Source of the DNA: an uncultured Muribaculaceae bacterium
Lineage (GTDB): Bacteria; Bacteroidota; Bacteroidia; Bacteroidales; Muribaculaceae
DNA: 15,386 nucleotides
NCBI GenBank assembly: GCA_910586455.1
Contig: CAJUHX010000047.1
Span: 1-15,386, forward strand
Direction: 5' to 3'
Shown: positions 1 to 6,395 of the stretch, piece by piece
Layout: each line of letters begins with the position of its first letter
Numbering within the stretch: position 1 is the stretch's first letter
The notes under the pieces: model-generated
Told to the model about the DNA's origin: nothing
What the model saw: the letters and a program-made list of their open reading frames with translations, nothing else
The model's database searches: none
Program-made: the position numbers and the translations under genes

Positions 1-650
1 ACGTCGAATGCCAGCGGCGGGGGAACGAGCTTGCCTTCTTCGTTGCGGGTGCACTGTTCGGGAGTGAACTTGTATGCGCCGTGCGAGGTACCGATCGAGA
101 TAGCGAGCGAGTCGCAGCCTGTGCGGGTAGCGAAGTCGATTACTTCTTCAGGGTCGGTGTATGTGTGGTGGTCCGACGAAACTTCGTCTTCAACGCCGGC
201 GAGTACGCCGAGTTCGCCTTCAACGGTTACGTCGAACTGGTGTGCGTAGTCAACTACCTGCTTGGTGAGAGCAACGTTTTCTTCGTAGGGCAGGTGTGAG
301 CCGTCGATCATTACCGACGAGAAACCGCAGTCGATGCAGTTCTTGCAGAGTTCAAAGCTGTCGCCGTGGTCGAGGTGCAGAACAATCTGGGGATTCTCCC
401 AGCCGAGTTCTTTGGCGTATTCAACGGCACCTTGTGCCATGTAGCGGAGGAGTGTGGCATTTGCATAGTTGCGGGCACCTTTGGAAACCTGGAGGATAAC
501 GGGAGATTTTTCTTCAGAAGCTGCCTTGATGATGGCCTGAAGCTGCTCCATGTTGTTGAAGTTAAAAGCGGGAATAGCATAACCGCCCTCGATGGCCTTT
601 TTGAACATCTCGCGGGTGTTTACGAGGCCGAGTTCTTTGTAGCTTACCAT
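1..650 (-). CDS. fba: Class II fructose-1,6-bisphosphate aldolase, N-terminal two-thirds (runs off the window)
   Basis: The minus strand reads open from an ATG at 650-648 to the window edge, giving 216 residues of a family that is usually about 300-340 long. The product begins MVSYKELGLVNTREMF. The class II metal-dependent aldolase signature LHLDHGDS lies at residues 91-98: Asp94 matches the catalytic aspartate and His95 a zinc ligand. VEGELG (143-148) and GTSHGAY (187-193, with a further zinc-ligand histidine) follow in the expected order. The last zinc ligand and phosphate-binding segment lie outside the window. The enzyme interconverts fructose-1,6-bisphosphate with glyceraldehyde-3-phosphate and dihydroxyacetone phosphate in cytosolic glycolysis and gluconeogenesis. 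It is transcribed divergently from ychF and has no visible functional link to the PUL beyond sharing glucose metabolism. No break or frameshift is seen. The sugar-bisphosphate specificity is inferred; a tagatose-type aldolase is a less likely alternative. Confidence 0.93.
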   Translation of the reverse strand, partial: MVSYKELGLVNTREMFKKAIEGGYAIPAFNFNNMEQLQAIIKAASEEKSPVILQVSKGARNYANATLLRYMAQGAVEYAKELGWENPQIVLHLDHGDSFELCKNCIDCGFSSVMIDGSHLPYEENVALTKQVVDYAHQFDVTVEGELGVLAGVEDEVSSDHHTYTDPEEVIDFATRTGCDSLAISIGTSHGAYKFTPEQCTRNEEGKLVPPPLAFD

Positions 651-783
651 AGTGGCTATTGGTTAATATTAGTTCAATAAGTTGCTCTTTTGGTCTTTAT
701 GACCTTTGCGACTGCAAAGTTACTGATTTTTTTTGTAATTTTGCAATCCAAAACCTGTAACAAATAAGAAAAATATATAAATT
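651..783. promoter_or_regulatory. Divergent intergenic promoter region between fba and ychF
   Basis: This 133-bp AT-rich gap separates two divergent start codons, so it must hold promoters for both genes. The best match is the fba promoter (separate entry). For ychF a TAATTTTG octamer at 736-743 on the plus strand fits the Bacteroidetes TAnnTTTG -7 element, but the nearest clear upstream TTTG (705-708) is 27 bases away, longer than the usual spacing of about 19-21, so this call is weak. Bases immediately before the ychF ATG are A/T-rich with no Shine-Dalgarno site, as is usual in this phylum. A short inverted repeat GGTC-N5-GACC (692-704) falls in the predicted fba leader. Confidence 0.6.
715..746 (-). 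promoter_or_regulatory. Bacteroidetes-type promoter for fba
   Basis: On the minus strand TAACTTTG (complement of 715-722) is an exact TAnnTTTG -7 element. A TTG (complement of 744-746) sits 21 bases upstream, matching the TTG/TTTG -33 element of the Bacteroidetes primary sigma factor. Transcription would start a few bases downstream, leaving a leader of roughly 60 bases before the ATG at 650. The -7 element overlaps one arm of an inverted repeat CTTTGC-N4-GCAAAG at 704-719, which could be an operator or chance. This is motif matching only. Confidence 0.6.
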
Positions 784-1887
784 ATGGCATTACAATGCGG
801 TATCGTGGGCCTGCCGAATGTAGGCAAATCCACCTTGTTCAACTGTCTGTCGAACGCCAAGGCGCAGTCGGCAAACTTTCCTTTCTGTACCATCGAGCCT
901 AATGTGGGCGTGATAACCGTGCCCGACGACAGGCTCACGCGCCTGGTCGACATGTGTCAGCCAAAGTCGGTGGTGCCGGCTACGGTGGAGATTGTCGATA
1001 TCGCCGGGCTGGTGAAGGGCGCTTCCAAGGGCGAGGGGCTGGGCAATAAGTTCCTGGCCAACATCCGCGAAACCGATGCCATACTGCATGTGCTCCGCTG
1101 CTTCGACGACGATAACATAACACACGTCGACGGCTCCGTTGACCCTGTGCGCGACAAGGAGATAATCGACTTCGAACTCCAGCTCAAGGACCTCGAAACA
1201 ATAGAGGCCCGCATTGCCAAAACTCAGAAGGCCGCCCAGACCGGCGGCGACAAGGTGGCAAAGTTCCAGTACGAGATTCTGGCCCGTATCAAGGAGGCTC
1301 TCGACAAGGGGATGCCCGCCCGCTCGGTACAGTTCGAAACTCCCGACGAGCAGAAGTTTGCCCGTGAACTATTTCTGCTGACTTCCAAGCCGGTGCTGTA
1401 TGTGTGCAATGTCGACGACGCATCGGCTGCCGGCGGCAACAAGTACGTGGAGGCTGTGCGCGAGGCTATTAAGAACGAGGGCAGCGGACTGTTGGTAGTG
1501 GCCGCCCAGACCGAAAGCGAAATCGCCGAACTCGACACATACGAAGAGCGCCGCGAGTTTCTTCAGGAAATAGGTCTGGAGGAGTCGGGTGTGGCCCGTC
1601 TTATCCGTGCCGCATATAATCTGCTTGACCTGCAGACATACTTTACCGCCGGCGCCGACGAGGTTCGTGCATGGACTTTTATCCGCGGCAGCAAGGCTCC
1701 GAAATGCGCCGGTATTATCCACACCGACTTCGAAAAGGGCTTTATCCGTGCCGAGGTGATAAAGTACGACGACTATGTGACCCTCGGAGGCGAGAGCGCC
1801 GTGCGCGAGGCCGGCAAGCTTTCGGTCGAGGGCAAGGAGTACGTGGTACAGGACGGCGACATCATGCACTTCCGCTTCAACGTATAA
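784..1887 (+). CDS. ychF: Redox-regulated/ribosome-binding ATPase YchF (Obg-like, OLA1 family)
   Basis: Complete 367-residue protein, the normal length for YchF. The start MALQCGIVGLPNVGKST is the typical family N-terminus, with the P-loop at residues 9-17. The G3 motif DIAGLVKGA is at 72-80. His114 (in THVDG) falls at the position shown to be critical for ATP hydrolysis in E. coli YchF. The G4 position reads NVDD (209-212) instead of NKxD, in line with the known preference of this family for ATP over GTP. A central helical region (about 125-200) is followed by a C-terminal TGS domain (about 281-364), containing AWTFIRGSKAPKCAG and ending HFRFNV. YchF is a cytosolic ribosome-associated P-loop ATPase implicated in translation and stress response. 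It is monocistronic here: divergent from fba and followed directly by a strong terminator. It is a housekeeping flank of the PUL. Confidence 0.97.
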   Translation: MALQCGIVGLPNVGKSTLFNCLSNAKAQSANFPFCTIEPNVGVITVPDDRLTRLVDMCQPKSVVPATVEIVDIAGLVKGASKGEGLGNKFLANIRETDAILHVLRCFDDDNITHVDGSVDPVRDKEIIDFELQLKDLETIEARIAKTQKAAQTGGDKVAKFQYEILARIKEALDKGMPARSVQFETPDEQKFARELFLLTSKPVLYVCNVDDASAAGGNKYVEAVREAIKNEGSGLLVVAAQTESEIAELDTYEERREFLQEIGLEESGVARLIRAAYNLLDLQTYFTAGADEVRAWTFIRGSKAPKCAGIIHTDFEKGFIRAEVIKYDDYVTLGGESAVREAGKLSVEGKEYVVQDGDIMHFRFNV

Positions 1888-1910
1888 TATTAAGACAGAC
1901 TGATAAAAAG

Positions 1911-1951
1911 CAACGAGGCGCCCGGCCAATTTGGCCGGGCGCCTCGCTTTT
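1911..1951. terminator. Bidirectional intrinsic terminator between ychF and the PUL
   Basis: A near-perfect GC-rich inverted repeat has arms at 1914-1927 and 1933-1946 (14 bp, extendable by one A-T pair inward) around an AATTT centre. On the plus strand it is followed by CTTTT (1947-1951), ending ychF transcription 24 bases after its stop codon. On the minus strand the hairpin is followed by TTGCTTTTT, so it can also end the convergent PUL transcript, whose last stop codon is at 1990-1988. It marks the exact boundary between housekeeping genes and the PUL. Confidence 0.92.
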
Positions 1952-1987
1952 AAGTTAGTGCCGGAATGTTAACGGCTCGTACATAAT

Positions 1988-4927
1988 TTATATTATAACC
2001 TTGGTTACTGAGTTGCCCTGACGGCGGATGAATACACCGCCACACGGATTCGCAACGCGTATGCCCTGGAGGTTGTAGTATTCGACAGCCGCTTCTGCAT
2101 CGTCGGTGTTAAGGTTTCCGATACCGAGCAAGGTATCGTCGTTGCCGATGATGCGCATTTCCTTAAGTTTGATGCCCCAGCCCGATTCGAATGCCTTGCG
2201 GGTGTCGAGGCGGATAAAACGAGCATCGGAAGCGCTGAGATCGTCATTGTAGAGAGTCTTGCGGGCTGTCACTCCGGCGCCGCCAAGTCCGTCGTTCACT
2301 TCAAACACGCGGCTTACGGTGTTGCCTTCGGCAAGAGCTTCTGCAGCGTTGTTCTCAACGGCGTCATATGAGAGTGTTACGGTGTATTCAGTGGCGCTTG
2401 CGCCTTCCCATACAAGTTCGATTGACTGTACGGACTTTACCATTCCGAGGTCGACGGAGATGTAGTGTTCGTCGGTTTCGCTGCAGTTCCATTCAACTTG
2501 AGTGGATTCGTTGTTGTCGAATGCGAGTTCGGGCGAAGCGTGGTCGGAGTCGAGAGTGCAGCTTGCCTCGTTGTAGAGGTTAACGGCATCGGCGGTGTTG
2601 ATGCAGCTTACGGTAATGCTGCTGCTTATCTCGCCGCTGGTGGCGGTAAGAGTGCCTATGCCTTTGGCCAGTGCGGTTATAGAGTGGCCGTCGATAGCGA
2701 ATGACTCGCTGTCGATGCTCAGTGTGGCTGCTTCATCAAGCAGGAAATGTCCTGCGGCGTCCTTCACCACAGCGGTGACAATGGCTTTCGCTCCGATGCG
2801 GAGGGCAGTTTCGGAAACAAGAAGTTCGATGTCGGCAGCCTGTCCGTATGTAGCACCGTCGTTGGTGTCGCCGGCGTGGTAGCCCTGGATGGCGTTTCCG
2901 TTGCCGGTGTTACCGCCGTCATACGCTATGAAGAAATAGAGATAATCGAAGCTCTCGCCTTCTTCGTAAGTGATGTCCGAGGGTGTGGTGGCGGTGTAAG
3001 TGGAGCCTTCCACGTGTGTGAGAGGCTTGCGATCGTACTTGCCGCGGAGAGTTACGTGAGGAACGAAACCTACCGGCATCTGACCGTGGAAAGTGGCCTC
3101 TACGGTCATGGTCTTGTCGGGATTGTATATCAGTGTTGTTTCGATGCTTATGGGAATATTGCGGCGCGATGTGGCGGGGTCTTCGCCCGGCAGATAAGCG
3201 TTGGCGATCATACCGTCGGCTATGCCGTGCCATACTGCTGCTACGGCGCCGTCGCGCAGGGTGCGGAAGTTCAGGGTCACCGGCTTGCTTTCATAGCTTT
3301 CATTGCCTATTTCGGCCATGGCTTTAAGAGTAAAGCTGTATTCGGTGTTCTGAGCGAGTTCGGTGAGCATATAGGGATTGTCGAGGATAATCACGTCGTT
3401 GAGCAGCACCTTAATGTCGGAAGAGCTGAACTCATCGGAGGCTTTTACCGAATACTTTATTACGGCGCTCGACGAGGTGATATCGCTTACCGACGCGGTA
3501 AGACGCAGAGTCGGAGCGGATACAGGCTTCTGGTTCGATGCTCCGAAAATATAGTTGCGGACGAAATCGTGGAATACACCGCCGGCATAGGGCATATAGA
3601 ATTCCATTTCGTTGACAGTATCGCCGGGCTTGAACGAAAGGGCCGAGGTCTTGCCGGTCCATACATTGTCCTGAGCGGTAAGGGTGACCCATTCGTCGGC
3701 TCCGTTGCCGATGATGTGTAGCTGGTGTCCGGCTTCCAGACCCTCGTCGCCGTCGATGGTGGCCTCGATGCCGATAGAGCCGTCATCATTGGCGGTGAAA
3801 GCGTAGTCGATAGTTATGAAATAGTCTTTACTTTCTTTGGTGCAGTTGCCCTCGATATGGCCGTACCATATACCGCCGTATTCAGGGTCTTTTATGTTTT
3901 CGTCCTTATAGAAATATACGTTGGCTATATAACCTTCGTTGCCGGTGCCCTGATCGAATTTTATCTGGTAAACATCGGCTAAGTTCACGTTCGCATAGTG
4001 GCTCAGAGGCACATCGTAGCTGTTCCATTCGCCCACCTTTATGTTTTCGGCTTTCCATACATTCTCGCCGCCGCCTATAGGGGTGAAGCCGAATCCGCCT
4101 TCGTCTGCCGCGAAGAAGTCAACGTGCATCATGTTGCAGTCGCTGAGGTCGAGATGCTGTCCGAGTTCCCATCCGAGATAGTTGAAGTTGGAGATTTTCA
4201 TGGCTTTCTTGCCATTGAAATCCATTCCAAGCACCTTTGTAGCCTGTCCCCAGCCGCCTATGCCGAAAGTAGTGGCTTCGGTATAATCGCTGCTGTATAT
4301 GGCTGTCACAAGCGAGGCGTCGTGCAGGGGGGCCGGCACGGATGTCGGTGCGGGGAGCTGTTCTTTTACAGGAGCTTCCCAGCTATCGTCGGTATTGGTG
4401 AAGACTATGTTGTTGAAGCTAATTGCAGAGTTTTCCTTGCCGCCGTCAAGAGTGATGGCGAACACATATCCTACACCGTTGTTGGCATTGTTGTTCCACT
4501 CCTCGGCTACTTTAGGGAATGTTTCGGCTACGTTCAGCTTCACGCTGTTCCAGCGACCGGTGTTTTCGTCGGTGGTGGTGAATACATAGTCCTGCTCGGC
4601 GAGCGAGGTCAGGCGTATATGATACGTCTGGCCTGCAGTGGTGGCGTACCATTCGAAATTCAGAGTCGCGGAATGCAGAGGTCCGGTCGACATTTCATCA
4701 GCCTCGGCGTTGATGCCCATCGATGCGGCAGCACCGCCGTCGGCAGCCTTGAATGTGAATACATTGCCGTCGCCATCGGGGTTCGGCGCATTGAAGTCCA
4801 TGGAGGCGTTCCACCAGTTGTAGACCTGTAAGTTGCCGAGAGTGCCGTTTTGATACACGGCATATTCGGCCGCGCTCATCGACATGCCTGTCAAGGCCAT
4901 CATGGCGCCGATAAAAAGTTTTTTCAT
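1988..4927 (-). CDS. Secreted multimodular putative glycan-binding protein (jelly-roll, duplicated module, Fn3, Ig-like, discoidin, C-terminal sorting tail)
   Basis: Complete 979-residue protein with a signal peptide (MKKLFIGAMMALTGMSMSAA, cut near residue 20) and no lipobox. Modules in order: a beta-rich domain at 21-178; a second jelly-roll-like domain at 205-341; a module beginning GIWYGHIEG at 352-465; an Fn3-like domain at 471-556; a second copy of the WxG module (AVWHGIADG) at 564-690; a Big2-like Ig domain at 697-776; a discoidin/F5-8C (CBM32-like) domain at 780-928 containing SPELAFDNNEST and the closing FIRLDTRKAF...IKLKEMRI; and a short tail at 946-979 (YYNLQGIRV...GGVFIRRQGN...KVII) like Por/T9SS sorting ends. 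I see no glycosidase catalytic motif. As the last operon gene, 28 bp after the GH128 gene and behind a beta-1,3-glucan enzyme set, it is most likely a surface adhesin or scaffold that holds glucan. An unrecognised enzyme within the duplicated module cannot be excluded. Confidence 0.8.
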   Translation of the reverse strand: MKKLFIGAMMALTGMSMSAAEYAVYQNGTLGNLQVYNWWNASMDFNAPNPDGDGNVFTFKAADGGAAASMGINAEADEMSTGPLHSATLNFEWYATTAGQTYHIRLTSLAEQDYVFTTTDENTGRWNSVKLNVAETFPKVAEEWNNNANNGVGYVFAITLDGGKENSAISFNNIVFTNTDDSWEAPVKEQLPAPTSVPAPLHDASLVTAIYSSDYTEATTFGIGGWGQATKVLGMDFNGKKAMKISNFNYLGWELGQHLDLSDCNMMHVDFFAADEGGFGFTPIGGGENVWKAENIKVGEWNSYDVPLSHYANVNLADVYQIKFDQGTGNEGYIANVYFYKDENIKDPEYGGIWYGHIEGNCTKESKDYFITIDYAFTANDDGSIGIEATIDGDEGLEAGHQLHIIGNGADEWVTLTAQDNVWTGKTSALSFKPGDTVNEMEFYMPYAGGVFHDFVRNYIFGASNQKPVSAPTLRLTASVSDITSSSAVIKYSVKASDEFSSSDIKVLLNDVIILDNPYMLTELAQNTEYSFTLKAMAEIGNESYESKPVTLNFRTLRDGAVAAVWHGIADGMIANAYLPGEDPATSRRNIPISIETTLIYNPDKTMTVEATFHGQMPVGFVPHVTLRGKYDRKPLTHVEGSTYTATTPSDITYEEGESFDYLYFFIAYDGGNTGNGNAIQGYHAGDTNDGATYGQAADIELLVSETALRIGAKAIVTAVVKDAAGHFLLDEAATLSIDSESFAIDGHSITALAKGIGTLTATSGEISSSITVSCINTADAVNLYNEASCTLDSDHASPELAFDNNESTQVEWNCSETDEHYISVDLGMVKSVQSIELVWEGASATEYTVTLSYDAVENNAAEALAEGNTVSRVFEVNDGLGGAGVTARKTLYNDDLSASDARFIRLDTRKAFESGWGIKLKEMRIIGNDDTLLGIGNLNTDDAEAAVEYYNLQGIRVANPCGGVFIRRQGNSVTKVII
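2858..3244 (-). repeat. Internal duplicated protein module, copy B (residues 562-690 of the 979-aa protein)
   Basis: The second copy of the W-x-G module starts AVWHGIADG and shares with copy A the ordered landmarks IxIxx, (S/T)(I/M)(G/T)(I/V)EAT-x-x-G, a central G-rich turn, a T-rich strand and an acidic GE/GD segment leading into an aromatic strand that ends in Y-x-GG. It differs by a longer insertion after the first strand (residues 573-590) and a longer C-terminal extension rich in G, N and D. The resemblance was found by eye. Confidence 0.6.
3533..3877 (-). repeat. Internal duplicated protein module, copy A (residues 351-465 of the 979-aa protein)
   Basis: This segment starts GIWYGHIEG and continues with a beta-rich pattern: ITIDY, SIGIEATIDG, HIIGNG, W/LTA, TGKTS, then a GDTVNEMEFYMPYAGG stretch and a buffer sequence ending in GASNQ. 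Copy B (2858-3244) repeats the same order of landmarks: W-x-G-x-x-x-G, ISIETTL, TMTVEATFHG, VTLRG, YTATT, GESFDYLYFFIAYDGG. Identity is low but the spacing agrees, suggesting an old tandem-type duplication now split by an Fn3 domain. I do not recognise the family. Confidence 0.6.
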
Positions 4928-4955
4928 TTGGTAAAGATTGATTATTATTGTATAT

Positions 4956-6395
4956 TTATTTTACTATGAATTTTTTGCCGCCGCGTATATATATACCTGG
5001 TGCGGGAGTTTCGGTGCCGACATTGCGTCCGTCAATACTGTAGATTGTAAGGTCGGCAGCATTTTCGCCTGCGAGGACATCCGATACTCCCGAGCGTGAG
5101 TCGAGGCGGAGAGTGGAAATGCGGATTCCGCTCGGCTGGAACGGGTTGTTGTCGCGCATGCGCAGTAGCTGACGTCCGGCAGGCAGTTCAAACTCGAAGT
5201 GTACCTCGATATAGGTATCGTCCTTTCCCGGCAGCTGGAATTGTTTCGGCTGGCACAACGCGGTGCTGTTTCCATCGGCATCGACTGATTCAAAAACCAG
5301 AGTCGGGTCGAAACGTACCGGCTCGCCTTGTCCGCTTACACGCAGGGTGAGAACATAAGTGTCGGCCTGAGGCACTTCAATCTGATAGTCGGTATAGGCT
5401 CCGGCCGAGAACTGGGAAATCTCGATAGGTTTCGGACACATATCGCAGGTGCCGGGAGCAAGATTCACCGACTTCGACGTGATATAGTCGGTGGCGGCGA
5501 AGTCCTCGCCGGTCCGGTGCCACAGTTCGGTATCGAATGTACTCATGTAGGTATATACATAGCCTTGCGGCGAAAGCCGGCGTTCGCCCAGCCCGTTCTG
5601 CGAAATAATAAGTCCGTAGCAGGGGCTTCCGATGGTGGGGGTATTCTCATGGCGTCCGGTGGCCTTGAACCATGCGTAGCGGTAGATATAATCGGTTTTC
5701 TCGAGCCATTCCACTGTTTCGACCATCGATTTGATTTGTACATCTGGTTCGACACGCGAATCAGCTTGCCCTTCGTTTGGCCAGTAGCAGAATTCGGTAA
5801 CCCACACCGGTTTGCCGTATCGTTCGTGGAATGTGCCGGCAAGGGTTTTCATCACGCCAAGCCCTCCGTAATTGTGTATGGCCACATAGTCGAAGGCATC
5901 GTTGCCCACGAGTGCCACGAATTCGTCAAACCATTTGGTGGGATCCTGGTAGGGTGCGTTGGGCGAATAGTTCATGGCCGGGGCCACAATCTCGAGTCCG
6001 AGTTCATCGGCCAGCGCCCTTATTGCAGGCCATTCCTCGGCGGCTTTCTGAGGAGTCATGTTGGCCTGCTTGGTGAAGTTGGGTTCGTTGAATCCGAGCA
6101 GATAGCGGCACGACGGATGCGATTTTACATATTCGCGGATGGCATCGGCATTGTAGCTGGCGTTCCAGCACATAGGCGCGAACTCCATGTCGGTGAAATT
6201 TATAACACCATCGTCATAGCCACGGCCAGGTACGTTGCCCCAGTTGTAGTACCATCCTACTCCGGGGGCGAGTATCCTGAGCTGGCTTTCGAATGTGAAC
6301 TGGTCTTCGCTTACTCCGCGTTTTGGGCTCTTGGCAAATGCGGTTGCAGAGCCTGCTAGAGCCAGAGCAAGAACTATAGGTATGTATTTTTTCAT
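4956..6395 (-). CDS. GH128-type endo-beta-1,3-glucanase with C-terminal CBM6-like domain
   Basis: Complete 479-residue secreted protein with signal peptide MKKYIPIVLALALAGSATAFA. The catalytic domain (about 30-290) is a short TIM barrel of the glycosyl-hydrolase catalytic-core/Asl1 type. LLGFNEPNF puts the likely acid/base at Glu104. VAIHNYGG (171-178) and PVWVTEFCYW with the likely nucleophile Glu201 follow, then YRYAWFKATGR (238-248). These are the GH128 landmarks; characterised GH128 enzymes cut beta-1,3-glucans. Residues 298-433 form a beta-rich jelly-roll resembling CBM6 (AGAYTDYQIEVPQADTYVLT...RLDSR). The end (446-479, LTIYSIDGRNV...APGIYIRGGKKFIVK) is a Por/T9SS-type tail. The start codon overlaps the GH3 stop in an ATGA, so the two genes are probably translationally coupled. 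The likely site is extracellular or outer surface. The precise family is inferred from motifs; a GH39/GH158-like clan A enzyme is the alternative. Confidence 0.83.
   Translation of the reverse strand: MKKYIPIVLALALAGSATAFAKSPKRGVSEDQFTFESQLRILAPGVGWYYNWGNVPGRGYDDGVINFTDMEFAPMCWNASYNADAIREYVKSHPSCRYLLGFNEPNFTKQANMTPQKAAEEWPAIRALADELGLEIVAPAMNYSPNAPYQDPTKWFDEFVALVGNDAFDYVAIHNYGGLGVMKTLAGTFHERYGKPVWVTEFCYWPNEGQADSRVEPDVQIKSMVETVEWLEKTDYIYRYAWFKATGRHENTPTIGSPCYGLIISQNGLGERRLSPQGYVYTYMSTFDTELWHRTGEDFAATDYITSKSVNLAPGTCDMCPKPIEISQFSAGAYTDYQIEVPQADTYVLTLRVSGQGEPVRFDPTLVFESVDADGNSTALCQPKQFQLPGKDDTYIEVHFEFELPAGRQLLRMRDNNPFQPSGIRISTLRLDSRSGVSDVLAGENAADLTIYSIDGRNVGTETPAPGIYIRGGKKFIVK

Noticed and set aside
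736..743. TAATTTTG as a firm ychF promoter
   Set aside because: It matches the -7 consensus, but no TTG/TTTG lies at the usual distance; it was kept only as a weak possibility in the intergenic entry.
2747..3721. Long plus-strand open frame (324 codons) opposite the 979-aa gene
   Set aside because: It has low-complexity, G/V/Y/R-rich translation typical of an antisense shadow of GC-biased codons, no signal or domain, and lies wholly inside a gene with clear domains.
5328..6359. Plus-strand open frame of 343 codons opposite the GH128-type gene
   Set aside because: The minus frame shows catalytic motifs and a signal peptide; the plus frame shows no family feature.
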